Below, piece by piece: positions 12,991 to 25,781 of a stretch of 64,000 bases of DNA (position 1 is the stretch's first letter; every line of letters begins with the position of its first letter). Source of the stretch: Tanypteryx hageni (lineage: Eukaryota > Arthropoda > Insecta > Odonata > Petaluridae). The stretch lies in the NCBI GenBank assembly GCA_028673005.1, contig CM054116.1, positions 66,415,211-66,479,210 on the forward strand, written 5' to 3'. A program made the translations under genes and the position numbers. The notes under the pieces were generated by a model. It was given only the letters and a program-made list of their open reading frames with translations. It did no database searches and had not been told where the DNA came from.

Positions 12991-13076
12991 CTTCATCTCC
13001 TCCTCCTCCGCCCTCCTCTCCGACGTCCAGCTTGTTCTCTGGTTCCGTGCTGGCCCGACGCCCGGCAGGCGGGTGC
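12991..13076 (-). CDS. Coding exon 4 of the unnamed minus-strand gene (86 bp)
   Basis: A short exon (about two-thirds G+C) in an AT-rich intron. On the minus strand it is preceded by the acceptor CCCTTTCCCGATTTAG and followed by the strong donor GAAG|GTGAGT. It needs one incoming base phase (2+1), exactly what exon 3 supplies, and the joined codon is AGG (Arg). It encodes 28 residues starting HPPAGRRASTEPENKLDVGE and ending in five glycines then Asp-Glu, leaving in phase 1. RRAS resembles a basophilic kinase site (inference). The next exon was not found; it lies further left or outside the window. Splice-site quality plus phase agreement make chance unlikely. Confidence 0.75.
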
Positions 13077-16000
13077 CTAAATCGGGAAAGGGGTTTGGAG
13101 AGAAGAAGTCCCATTAATTTCCACGGAGAAGACAAACACAGTCGCGCAAGTTTCCAAGTTTGGAAACATAGGCGATATCTCACTAATTAGAACGGGAGGC
13201 AAAGGACGCTTCCGAATTGGGACGAAGGGATGAGATCTCCCAAATTCTGTCACTTTCGAGGTTGGAAAGCTGCAGCTCGAGACTTTATAGACAGCCCGTT
13301 CTTAATAAAGGATAACGCGTCGGGGCGGCTAGGATCGGGGTTTCTTTCTTAAAGGAAGCTGTACGAAATTTAAAGATAAACAAAAAGATAGACAGACCTT
13401 AAATGTACAAGAAATACGTAATGGTAACATGCAATAATTACGGGAGCATAAAACACTGCTTTAATGACAGCTTTTCAGGTAATTAAAGTTAGGAATTTAT
13501 TCGCTAGAATGAGCGATTTAATTTATACAAAAAGAACGAGACGAATAAAACGGCGATAATGGCAAATTTATAACGTAATTTACGCTCTGAGAAAACATCC
13601 GATATTATAATTCGCAGGCTTGAACGAATTCCGTCTATTTTACTTCCTTTTAACTCCTTTCCTGAATCTCATTTTCCCTGTGGTAGAAACGGCATCAAAA
13701 AGGTTATAAACTCCATAAAGACGGGACCTAATTTGAATTCCTCATCTCAAAATTTTCCCTCGCAATTCAAAGATGCAAAAATAAGTAAATATAAACGGAA
13801 AGAGATGGGGAGGGGATAAAAGTGGACGCTAATTAATTTCACGAAGAATGGAACTAGCCTCCGTCCCAGACGATTCTCATTACGAATCGAGGCAAACTGC
13901 ATACACATCAAGTGGAAACGCTGAGTCGAGCCTCGACTTCCGAGAACGCTGGGAGCGGAAGGAAAACCTTCCCATTCCACATACATTCAAGGAATTCGCA
14001 GTGGCTTAAAGTTTCTAGCCCCAGGAAACAAGCTTGGAAGCGTAAGAGCATCCGCTGTATCTAGGAAGAGTCTTCGAAAAGAAAGGCATCTATTTCCAGA
14101 TTTTTTTTTGCTTTACAATTCAGTTTATTAGGTGCTCTCGAAATCCGATCTACCGACATTTCCTCGAAAAAGAAGTGTTCTATTTCATTAGAGAACTCGA
14201 TGCTTCGCTCGCTTCGCTGTATATTTCGAGATAAATGCGGATTCCTGTCGCCATTAATCATATCACGACGGCGATTACGGAAACTTCACGCGAACTAGGA
14301 CGGCGGCGCAAAAATAAATCCATCAGGTCGTGCGATGGAGCTGGCAGGCTTTGAAATGATTATCAGAAATCGAAATTTTCACAAATAAGCAATCTTTTTT
14401 GTTTGTGCGGCCTAAAAATATTTTCTTTAATTTCGGAAATTTTTGTTAAAATGAGAGAAAATACATTAAAGCGAACCACTTCCGTTTCTGTGGGAAAATG
14501 ATTCACGAACGGCTTCGCTTCGAACTACCACTTCATTTAAATCTTATCACATCCATAGTGTTTTAATTGTAACCATGCAGTCCGCAGCTCTTTCTTCTAG
14601 GAGTTACTTTATCATAGCAACTTAAACACAAAAACACAATTATCAAACTTCGAAATGATAGCTTAATGTTATAAATCAGTGAAATAATTTAGTGAATACG
14701 CATTTTTTGCGACAAAAAAATACAAAAATCTATTTGTGCATCTATTGATAATCGATCGTTCAAAAAGTAAAGCCCACGATATCCCAAGGACGGCATACGG
14801 AAAGTTCTGCTTAAGACATAACCATCAGGGGACCACTGGATTGGGAGATGCCTATATTGCCGGGATGAATTGTTCCATTAAAAGAAACGCTCAAACAAGA
14901 TTACTCTTTTTATATAATTGTTAGCTTAGCTATAAAATAAATAGGTGAATGCATCGATCATAACATCTGTACACTATTCAAATTTAGAATAATATTTTAG
15001 GATAATTATTTTACCGGGCACGGAAGAGGTATCGAAAAATTTTGTAAAAAATATAACGTGCTTTATTTACACGGTGAGCTTCTTGGTTTTTATTAATTTT
15101 CTGATTGTTTAGTGGAGCTTGATAATTACTCATATGCTTATTAAAAAATTCGAGGCTGAATATCGACGAGCTCATAGACAGCAACAATTACAACCATAAA
15201 CGTTCACGTTCGATATTCCATGGCAAAAACTCCCTCTACCAAAGGTCGTTATATTTCACATGGATGTGATGGGGATTGACTTTAATGTATGTACATATCA
15301 ACAGATTTAGAATTGCGTACCACCAGTTTTTACGATGCAATAAACACAGAAAAATACAAAATCTCCAAAAATATGAATAGACTGATAGAAAGTTTCGACA
15401 GAAAATAAAACTCTTGTATTGTGCGACATGAGAAATTTCTCATTTGACTTATTCGTTCGATATCGACGGTATATGTGCTTTATTTTTTCTAGCAAAAACG
15501 AACAGCCGTGTAAATATTTCATATCTATGAGGTAAGAGCAACCTGAGCGACCACGATAGCAGGATCCTATTGAATATCAAAATAAAAACATGAAAGAAAA
15601 GAAAACGATGAGGAAAATCTTTCCTCACGTGGCTTCATTCGCCACAGGTTATTTGGCATTCTATTATTCGAGGTCAACTCGTAAACAACGGGAGAAATTA
15701 ATGTAAACAACAGACGACCTGTTTTGGTGTATCTGATCCATTTGGGACGTTTGCTGTGGTGATGCCTTTGCTCCGTCGCAATTCACGTGGATTTACTTGC
15801 GACCAAACTGGCTGCTTCGTTTTTCCATAAATTATACTTTCATTAGGGGAGCATTAAACACCCACGAGTCGTGTTTAAGGTATGTTTTCAAATAAACGCC
15901 TCGAAAATTTTTTTCTCTGTCGGTTACAATTCCTTTCTGGAGCAATCCGATCTAAATTTGTGATTAGAAAAAAATCCTTATACATTAACCATTCAGTTCA

Positions 16001-18455
16001 GAGCGACTGCTAATACACGACACACAACGATAACACAATGTGAGAAAGGGATGCAAAGGTGTATCGTATTCGACAACAGAAAACACGATCTCCAAACAAG
16101 TCGAGCTTTACAAAGAATTTTATTTGTACCTACGTTTCAACTTCTCAAGTCCATTCTCAATTTTTATCACTAAGAATCCACCTTAAAAAAATTTAAGTAT
16201 TAGATGCTTACTAAACTAATTTTTTTAATGAATGGGCTAGCTTGATTATCCATCTATCTTTAAAACATCAAAAACTTACATATTGATTTATAATATGAAA
16301 CGCGACAATACAATAAATGAATAAGATTCAACAATAACTCGCTCAATATACATTTACTCTTACTACGAAAACTAAACTAAACTAAACTAATTTTTTTAAT
16401 GAATGGGCTAGCTTGATTATCCATCTATCTTTAAAACATCAAAAACTTACATATTGATTTATAATATGAAACGCGACAATACAATAAATGAATAAGATTC
16501 AACAATAACTCGCTCAATATACATTTACTCTTACTACGAAAATTCCAAAAAAATCTACATATGACAACTAATAATTAAAATGCTAGTCTAAATTTTTTAT
16601 AATTATCCGATCTTATAAATGAGCTAATAATTAGTAGAACAAAAATCATGCTGCATTAATTAAAAAATATATAGTGTGTCTATGTAACTTGGAGGAGGGG
16701 CTGAGGAGGAGTGAGCAATTTAATAAGCGTACGAGTATGAGTAAAAAAGTTAACGAAATTCTAGAACTTATGTAACAAATGTAAATGGAACTGCCTCAAA
16801 CATACAAAAGACTGAATTGAGAGATATCATAATGAAACAATATTTAAGTAGAATATTTAGACATATTTCAAGGTATTCTGCATGTCAGGATGCAGGAAAT
16901 AGTCGCTGCCTTGCATAAAATCACGATTTCAATGATCAAATTAAAGTAATGCGGGAGAATAATGGAAAGGCTGTGTTAATGTGTTATTATTAGGGGATAT
17001 ATTTTTCGGGTTTTACCCGATTTTGCTCATTTTTTACCTCCCGGTCCGATTTTTAAAAATTTGGGCAAAACTGGAATAAACACGAAAATGCTACACTGGT
17101 AATAAAACAATTAATATTAAACTACGGGCTTCGAACTTTCGGACACGATTTTAATACCCAAACGCTTTCCAATTTCAGCTCACGTCTGCGTTTGATAAAT
17201 ATAACCTTCACTGATTTGGCTGTAATTTATTTAAAATCTCGAGTTTTATCACTTCATTATAACTAGGTTTTCCAAAAACGCAGAGTTGTAGACAGAAAAT
17301 GGAGACGTCATTAATTCATTCGGACGTTACATCTCACGGAGAAGAACACGGACGAAAAGTTTCTTCAAGACATAAAATTTTATCGTTTGACCATATCACA
17401 GACGTGGAATTTCATTTACACGTCACACGACACAACATCGCATTCTCTGCTGTTTTTTAGGCTGATTGAATGGCGGCAACAATCAACAACACTTTCAAAC
17501 ATTGTTGCATGTTACCAGCTTACGTGTGTAATCCATTCAGGCCCAAAAATATGCAACGTGCATAATACGTGTATAATATGACGTGTACTGGCTATACATT
17601 CTATTTCGATTAAACCTGATTTAACCAGAATTCTTTCAAAATGTAATTGCTTTGCTTTCATTAAAACCCGATAACTACGCTCCGACTGCGATTTTATTTT
17701 CAACCCGAAAAATATATTCCCTAGTTATTACGGATAACTTTTTTATTTTAAGCATGTCTTCCATGTAAAATGTACCAGAAATAAATGGCATCGTAGATCA
17801 CACGCATCCTGCAAATTTCAGTCTCATATCTCTTACCGTTCCTTTGCTATTTTAATTTAATTGGTAGCACAGACGGACAGACAGAGCGAAAACATAAGCG
17901 CGTTCATAAAATGAAACGCGTTCAAAAGAGAGAAGCGGAAAATGAACGCTCCTATTTTGATTAATGAAAGTTTCAAGTCAGGAAATTTGAGTTTTAATTA
18001 TGAAGGGATTGCAAAGGGATTTGATAATGTACAGGTAATCTAGTAAATAACTAAATTCATGCTATAAACTTAAAACTCTGTTAAGAACTTAAAATCAGAT
18101 GACTACACAAGTTTTTTCTAGATAAAAATCTTAAAATCTTTTATATAAAATACAAAAAACATATCTAACACACAGCTAGGAGATAATAAAAAGAGAGGAA
18201 AGCCAATTAAAGGAAGTCAGTTAATCAAGAAAAAGGTCTTTGAACGTGAATAAAACTAACAAGCTGATAGTCTTTTAATGAAGTAGTGATAAAATGAGGG
18301 CCTTTTTAATGGCGACAAACATTTAAAAAATTGACGGTTTCCTCACAACTCCATTTTTTTCAAGCAACAGAGGTGTGAGTACCGTTGACGTTTCGCATAA
18401 AAATTATACTCCACCGCATCGCTTTAATTAACTCGTTTCCTTCGGCCTCCCTCAC
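13077..18455 (-). other. Intron 3 of the minus-strand gene
   Basis: About 5.4 kb between exon 3 (donor CCCAG|GTGAGG at 18456/18455) and exon 4 (acceptor at 13077-13078). It is AT-rich, with no coding evidence on either strand, and contains the 171-bp tandem duplication at 16211-16542. Confidence 0.65.
16211..16542. repeat. 171-bp tandem duplication
   Basis: Two head-to-tail copies start at 16211 and 16382. By eye they are identical over about 162 bp, with a short CTAAA-rich link between them that itself repeats. The lack of divergence points to a recent duplication or an assembly artefact. No coding content. Confidence 0.95.
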
Positions 18456-18873
18456 CTGGGCACCCACACGGGGCTGGCGTCCGGCTTCACCCGGGAAGAG
18501 AGCCCCTCGTCGCTGGCAGCGCCGCTTCCGGAAGTCCCCAGACCCGAGGACGTCGGAGACTTGAGCGGGAGAGTCTTGGTCCGCTGGAGTGTCAGGCGTA
18601 TGTCCTTAATGGCCGCCTCCACGGAGTCCGAGGACTGAGGGAGGGGAGGAGGTGGAGGAGGCGGAGGGGGCGGTGGAGGTGGAGGGGTGGGAGGGGAGGC
18701 GGGAGGGGGAGGGGAAGGGTGCTGGACGGCCGCTCCCGGGATAGGAAGCTGCATCGGCGGGAGGATCTGCTGGGAGAGGGTGGGGGACTGCTCGATGGTC
18801 ACGCTACTACTCCGGTGAGGCTGGGGGGCGGGCGGCGGCGGGGTCTCCTGCTGCTGGGCCTCGGGAGAAGCGG
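18456..18873 (-). CDS. Coding exon 3 of the unnamed minus-strand gene
   Basis: The acceptor is pyrimidine-rich (CCCTCTCTCTATATCTGACGCAG) and the donor is CCCAG|GTGAGG. The exon takes two bases to complete the split codon from exon 2, giving Ala, and encodes about 138 further residues (1177-1314 of the assembled protein). Content in order: Gln/Pro-rich start, a long polyproline stretch (14 consecutive Pro), then EAAIKDIRLTLQRTKTLP, which looks like a conserved amphipathic helix, then a Ser/Gly linker and ASPVWVP before the split Arg codon. Polyproline suggests SH3, WW or profilin/EVH1-type binding (inference). The open frame reads upstream to 19105 only because intron sequence lacks stops. Confidence 0.8.
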
Positions 18874-19176
18874 CTGCGTCAGATATAGAGAGAGGGTGTG
18901 AGTTAGGATTCTTCATTAAAGGACGGATGAGAGGGAGGGCTACAAATAACACCGCCGGTTGACACCCACCGCTCGTAAAACGGGGAGATCCGAAATTGAG
19001 CTTACCCAGTGTATATAATAAGGTCGCAGGCCCCGGATACCTCTTTTCATAGGAATCCGGAGGTAATGCAGAGGATGTCATTTTTTCATAAAGAAGATGC
19101 TTCATTTACGGGCGTCTTAAATTATCTGAAAATCTCCGAAATTTTTTATTTGATAAAATGAAAGATAAATAACTAA

Positions 19177-19210
19177 CTCGCTCTGGATTATAATATATAA
19201 TTAGAGCGAG
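19177..19210. repeat. Short hairpin, CTCGCTCT arms
   Basis: Left arm CTCGCTCTGGATTATA and right arm TATAATTAGAGCGAG pair almost fully around a tiny loop. There is no flanking terminator tract or element border. Confidence 0.6.
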
Positions 19211-20727
19211 CCATGCGCGAGGGCGCAGATATGTTGAGGTAATTTTATCATTTTCAATTAAGATTGTTTTGCATTATTATCTGTTCAATATATTTTACAG
19301 GTAATAAAATTGGTGTGGATTAGAATTGCCTTACTTTATGATAGAAAACACGAAGTAAATAAGGCCCTATGACAATGGGACAATTTATTGTTAGTAGAGA
19401 TAAATGACGAATGAATAAACTGCATAGCTCCGTATAAATGTATAGCGTTGATACGACTATTGGTAGAGAGTATGGTGTGCATATTATGAAAAATCGAAAG
19501 CTAAGAGAATATCGAGGACGAGAGAATACAAGTATGATGTTTGGTGGCAAATCGCAGCGAAAATAAGATCGGAAACAACTTAACGAGAGATGCAAGATAC
19601 ATAAAAGAAACAAGATAAATAGTTTATCGCCTTGCGTGGGGTATAAACGTTCACGCTTACGAAAATTATATGAACTACGATCGATCGAACAAATAGGGCG
19701 ATCAGGCCGTTCGAAACTCCTGACTTACGTATCCGGTCACCGTAATATGTACGGACGATTACAAACAAGTTCATAAGGCATCTTTAGAGACTAAGATATC
19801 CTCTCAATAACTAATGCAGCACAGTAAACAGTTAATGCAAGGTATACTAATGAATTGCTAACCATCATTTGACATAAATATCCTTTGCAAATTGTAGGAA
19901 ACAAGATGTACTGTGTAACAAACTCAGGCTGCGTTTAAAGTGATCGTACAGCCGGCGGAGTGTTATCGTACGTTTAGGAATATCGCAGTACGGTGAAGAG
20001 TTTTGCCATTGATTACTGTGAGGCAGTTCGCAAATTCGAGATTTCGAAACTTCGTGTGTATTTCGAAATATCAACATGGAAAAAGTGCGGAAAATCGGAG
20101 TAAACACGATTTAAGGCCAATCAACGCTAAAAAGAAATAAGCTATACATTACATCACTATAAATTTAAATTAATAAGTATTCGAACATCAGCAATTGAAA
20201 ATTGCCAAAATAGCTCACAATGACGATATATTTTGATTTTGTAAGCGAAACAGCACTACGCAAGCTCCAACCGGTTTGGTCTGTAGATCAGAGCGGAAAT
20301 TTTAATCATAACAAGATAAAGACTTTATAGTCAATATATTCTAGGTAAAATAGTACTTTTGTCGAGATGAAAGAAACTAGTACTCAAATAAACAAATAAT
20401 TCAACCTAAGTTTAAGGCAGTGATTGTCATCAAAACAAGAAGCGAAGTGGCTGCAATTGCGACTGGAAGTAAAAATCTGGGAAGACGTCCAAAACGAAGA
20501 GCCGCAAGGGAGTACGTAATAACACGTATCAATGAAAAGAGCGATCGACATCACCTTTAAAAAAATATGTAACCTTCGCGAATAAAACGGACCTGCGATA
20601 TCTTATACGGCAGCATCAAAACAACGACCGCAGAAAGAAGCAAGGCCGCTGGAAATACCCAGAACGATGAGCGGAAAATATTAAAGCGAGAGCAAAGGTA
20701 AGAGAAAAATCAATAAAAATGGAAAAA

Positions 20728-20935
20728 ACAAACAGGAGTGCTTCTTCCTTCAGTTTGGAACGAGCGGAAAGAGAGCCGGAAGGTAAGAGAAGGGAAGAGA
20801 GGAAAAGAAGAGCGCTAAAAGGCAGGAATATGGATAGTGAGGGGAGGAAGAGGAGAAGAAGGGAAAGAGGAGAAGAAGGGAAAGAGATAAAGAGGGGAAA
20901 GAGATAAAGAGGGGAAAGAGATGAAGGGAGGAAAG
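20728..20935 (+). repeat. Polypurine tract
   Basis: Nearly all A/G over about 200 bp, including near-tandem GAGATAAAGAGGGGAAA units at 20882-20920. Open frames here are low-complexity (R/E/K one way, S/L/F the other) and are not genes. Confidence 0.85.
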
Positions 20936-22510
20936 ACATGGGCAGATGCGAGGATATTGGCTGGGACCGGAAACCACGGGGAGGAGAGGGAGTAGGCGAG
21001 TCGCCGAGTGATAGGAGAAAAATAATGGAAGGAGGATCTCTCGACAGCGAAAATCCCGCGAGTCCGCTTCATTTCAGCATTGTTATAAAAAAAATAACCC
21101 CTCCCCTCTTCCATACTGGCGCGCACGATTACCGATCAAGATTCCGAACGTGAATCCGAGAAGCAAAAATGATGTATTTTCCATGGCGTTAAACTATTCT
21201 CACGAAGAGGAAATTACGTCCATGGCGAATGAACTTCCCCGAACGACTCGCGTGTTTTGAAACGTGATTCCAATGCGGGAATTGATGGGAAAAGTCGGAA
21301 GTTATTCCATCACGAGGTTCATTTGCGCTAAAAACGATTCCTGGGGTCAATGTTCTCGACGCCGTGCCGAAGCTCGAGTTTACCTCAAGACAGATTTAGG
21401 AATAGTACAGTCGTATCTAATAGTTTCAGGCTTTCTCATCCCTTTCGCGGATTACTCGACATCCTAAAACACATGTGAGCACGTTTCAAAGTGACAAGCC
21501 TCGTTGGAAGTTTCTGGTACTCCTGTGGGTTGGATGCGAGTTAACATTTCAAGTTACTCTGCTCTGCTTCTACTACATCTCATATGCGAAAAATTAACAT
21601 CAAAACAATATTTTACGAATAAAATTTCAGCAAAACATTGGACAAATTTTGTAGCAGCTGTAAAGCCGCGAAAATGAAGCTTTATACAGCTCTTTTCCTT
21701 CGTATTTTCACGCGCTCGATAAGATATTCTCGCGGAGCTCATTTGTATATGTATGTTTTAAAGCATGGCAATTTGGATCCGTACGCGAGACCTTCAAGAC
21801 CCTCTCACTGCGCCCCGAATTTTGAGGCCTCGAGTAGTAAAAAAGTCAAACACGGCAAAGGTGTGTGCGGGGGAACAACCAACGAGAAAAGAGTTTACGG
21901 CCCGAGTCCATTGACCTCCCAATTACTTCGTAAGGTCATCCCCGAAAACCTCTTTCGACAATCCCATATTCCTCAAAACCATTGTTTACGTTAACCGAAG
22001 CGATCCCTACAGGACATAGAAAGCAAACACACTCGCAAGGGGTTATTTTGCGAGCCACTTCCTACGGGTAAGGGATGAACCAAGTCTATTTCCATGGTCC
22101 TGAAACTAAGGGCGCAGAGGCAGAGAGGGAGAAAGAGAGAGAAGGGGAGGTTGAAAAAAGATTAAATGTTTTGAGCAAATCCTCGTCTATATATATAAAA
22201 AGAAAGAGAAAAAACGCGTTAAACATTCCTATTCAGGAAGATAGTTCAATCAGAACTATGAGGATAACATTACGGCAGAATCTATCAAGATGTTTTTTAA
22301 AAGAAGTGTGCGGCACTTCAGAGAAGTGATGTGAAAATCTTTCACTAAATAAGGTATTCTCTATAATCGATAATGGCACTCTTCAAAGAACCACGTAAAG
22401 GGAGGAGGGATAGATCTATAGGCGATTGTAGAGGACCAAAAGCTTGCACAAACTACATAAAAACAATAACAAAGGGCTAATAAAATAATAAAGTTTGCAA
22501 ACCGAATAGA

Positions 22511-22568
22511 TAAAAATGTTAAAATTGTGTAGAAAACCACATATCAAGGTTCAATTTTAACATTTTTA
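22511..22568. repeat. Perfect 17-bp inverted repeat
   Basis: Arms TAAAAATGTTAAAATTG (22511-22527) and its exact complement (22552-22568) are separated by 24 nt. It may be the core of a decayed MITE or a chance AT-rich hairpin; no duplicated flank was found. Confidence 0.75.
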
Positions 22569-24009
22569 ACCAACTTCAAATGAGGAAAAATCCAAAATAA
22601 ATTTTTGGGTTCACCTCATACCTTGAATCAAGTAGACATGAACTCTTTTAATCATAAAACGGTCAAATAAAACGATGCATGACCGCAGTGTTAGCTATAT
22701 AATCCATAACTGACTTAACGGTTTCACAGAATTTATCGATCGCGCCAAATTAGTGATATAATGATATGTATGTCTCGAATGCCTCAAATTATGGCCACGA
22801 GGGAGAAAGTCGAAAGTGAAGAAATATCTCACCAATTAATATATGATTTCGAGTCATACATGGATCCATTTCTGGTAAACCTGGACGAGCATCTCAACTT
22901 AAAGCAGAGATGAATTAGAATGAGAAAGAGAGGCGCCCCAACGTGATACAAAGGCCAAGGTGGAGTTTACCTCGAGATAAGAGGGACGATGAATCCCGCT
23001 AGCACTCCACTTCTCCCTCTCCCCTAGGGAGTTGCTAATTCCCACCTTGGTGGATGGAGGTGGGAGAGGGGTGGCGATGATATGGAAGTTATCGGTTTCT
23101 GAATATATACACTTCTCCACCACTCCCCTATACTCCCTTCCTCATATCTTCCCTCCCAAGTTCAACGGAGCACTGCTATTTGATTTCACCGTCGCCGCTA
23201 GAGAAGTTTGATGGGTTGGTTACCAGGAGTTTGACGTGTTTGTTTACTTACGGTCTAGGGAGGAGACGGCGCAGAAATTACTGGAGAAATCTGTGATGGA
23301 TACTTCCAGGAACTGGTTCGATTATTTTACTGCCCAGAGGATTTTGGGTCGGCAAATAAGATTAATCAACTTTTCAATGGTAATCATGGAGGAATGACTG
23401 CAAACTCCAGCATTTTTTTGACGCAGACCTTTCTCAAGATTTAAACCATTGAATCAGAGCATGTGACATACTCTTAAACCGTCTGAAACAGCGTCAATAT
23501 CATCCTAGTCTTAAATTAGACATCTTAATACCCATAACGCTTTTCAAGTTCGATAAAATTTAAAATTACAAATACACACTATACAAATGCTTCTATGAAA
23601 ATAAAAAGAAAATATAAAGATTCGAGCCGAAATTTGAAAGTAATATTTCACCCGTACACCACATTGTAATGAAGTAAAAAATAAGCACTAGAAAATTTCG
23701 AAGAAGAGGCACAAGACGACTCAAAACATTGTTTTACATCGCGACTTATAAACGAGGAAAAATTCAATGCAAAGAAATCACATTCTAAGGAATGAATGTA
23801 TTTCGGTGGAATAAAACAAAAGGGAGCAATTAACAGTAGAGAAAATACTAATTACAAACTTAACATTTAAAGAGAAACGAACAAATCCCTCAGAATATTT
23901 TTTCGGCGCAAGTTATAAAAAATAGATGAAAGAAAACGAAATACTTAAAAAGAACGTTCTCGGTAGATGTAATTAAAGAAAAACGGCACCGATAAGATTT
24001 AGATAATTT

Positions 24010-24615
24010 AAACAACGCACAACAGTCGTGAAAGAGGGGGAAGATTGAGAATGTGAGAGATAGAGAGAGAGAGTGAGTGAGTGAGCGAGGGAGAAAGAGA
24101 GACCGCGCGCATTTCATAAGTACAAGAATCTCCGAGAGAGCTTAAAAAACCTGAAAAGAAAGAAACGTATCTTTGAGGCGAAAAATACCAAAATTTTCAA
24201 AAAGCGAAACTGAGAGTAGAAGACAAGGAGGGTAAGACAAGATGTAAAAGGAAAGAGAGAGATGGAGGAGTAGAAGTGGAAGAAGGGATAAAGAGAGTTG
24301 AGGAAGGAGGGAGAGAGGGAGGAACAGAGAAGGGCGTAATGAAGGATGGATACAGTAAGGGAGCGACGGAGAGAGAAAGGCATAGGAGGGAGGAGAAAAG
24401 GAAAAGAAAGAAGAGGGAGAAAGAAGAAAGAGTGGGAAAAAAGGGTAGAGAGAGGAAAGGAAGAAAGAGGAGAGAGGTAGAAAGAGAAAGATGAGAGGAA
24501 GAGAGAGGAGGGGGTGAGAGGGGAGCGAGAGAGATAAGGGAAGGAGGGTGAAAGGAGAGGGAACGAGGAAGGATAGAGGGAGGAGGGGAGGGTCGAAGAA
24601 AGTGCTTGGAGGGTG
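24010..24615 (+). repeat. Long polypurine block
   Basis: About 600 bp dominated by GA, GGA and GAAA motifs on the plus strand, purest at 24240-24615. The 176-aa and 142-aa minus-strand frames here are Ser/Leu/Pro/Phe low complexity caused by the polypyrimidine strand. Confidence 0.85.
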
Positions 24616-24654
24616 GGAGAGGCATTTTTAGTGCTTTTCTTCATTACGCATATA

Positions 24655-25643
24655 TCAGGGAAGAATTGGCAGAACCGATTTCAACCAAATTTGGTACATA
24701 GAATATCCACATAAGTTAATGACCAAAATGGCATATTTGGACGGATCGACTAAGCAGGGGTGCCACAATTTAACTTTTCGGTAATTGTGAATTTGGAAGG
24801 AATTGGCCAAACCGATTTCAAGGAAATTTTGTATAAAGGATTTGTGCAACATAGACTTGAGCGTACCGATTTTAACAAAATTTTGCATGAAGGAGGCGTG
24901 CAATATAAAATAACAAAATCAAGATGTTTAGTATAGATATACAAAGCAGGGCTGCCACAATACAAGTAATAAAAATGTTCTTTTTACAAGTATTTGTGTT
25001 GAACTGTTCACATCAATTTTAACCAAATATAATATTGATAATGTACACATATAAACAAAACCATAATAGCATATTTGGACCGGATCAACCAAACAGGGGT
25101 GCACACTTAAAAATTAAACTCTTTCTGTATTTATGGATTTGGAAGGAATTGGCTGAACGAATTTCAACTAAATTTTGTATTAAAGATAATGAAATCACGA
25201 TATTTAAAGCGGAGCTAAAGAGCAGGGCTACCACAGTAAAAAGTAAAATAATATTTCTTTTACACGCATTTCTAGAGAAATGACCGAAAGGATAATTCAA
25301 TATGGTATATCTATATAATCTTCATATAAATAAATAACCAAACTATCATATTTCTACCGGGTCGACTAAACAGGGTTGCCACAATATCAAGGTTAGAATT
25401 TTTCTGTAACTATGAATTTAGAAGGTATTGGTTGAACCGATTTCAAAAATAAATTTCGTTTGTAGGGAGTGTATAGAATTTCAAAACGAAATGAACATGA
25501 GTAGAACGAATCTAAAAAGCAGAGCTGCCACAATACAAAGAAATTTTTTTTCATTATACATGTATTTGCATAGAACTTTCTGCACCGATATTTAGACGAA
25601 AAGCACTTCTCTACCACGGAATACCAGTGTACATCCCTACTTG
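24655..25643 (+). mobile_element. Helitron-like non-autonomous repeat with internal repeats
   Basis: The block repeats two motifs several times: a GAACCGATTTCAACCAAATTT type (near 24672, 24809, 24868, 25012, 25150, 25433) and a TCGACTAAACAGGGTTGCCAC type (near 24745, 24944, 25080, 25205, 25360, 25512). It ends ACCAGTGTACATCCCTACTTG, the same ending as the element finishing at 27520, after which the two sequences diverge. Shared 3' ends and short internal repeats resemble Helitron-type insect repeats, but the canonical CTRR end is not visible. The 5' limit is uncertain. Confidence 0.45.
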
Positions 25644-25781
25644 CTTAGCTCTTGATTCTTTAAAAAGTCGAAGTGAATGACATAAAGTTGATCATTATAC
25701 TCCGGCTGCGATTTTATAAGTTTAACATCTCGGGATAAGAGGGAGGGAAGAAAAAATGGGCGGGAGACTAGATTTACTCCC

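Noticed and set aside
24114..24644. 176-codon and 142-codon minus-strand frames
   Set aside because: Ser/Leu/Pro/Phe low complexity from a polypyrimidine strand; no splice sites or domains.
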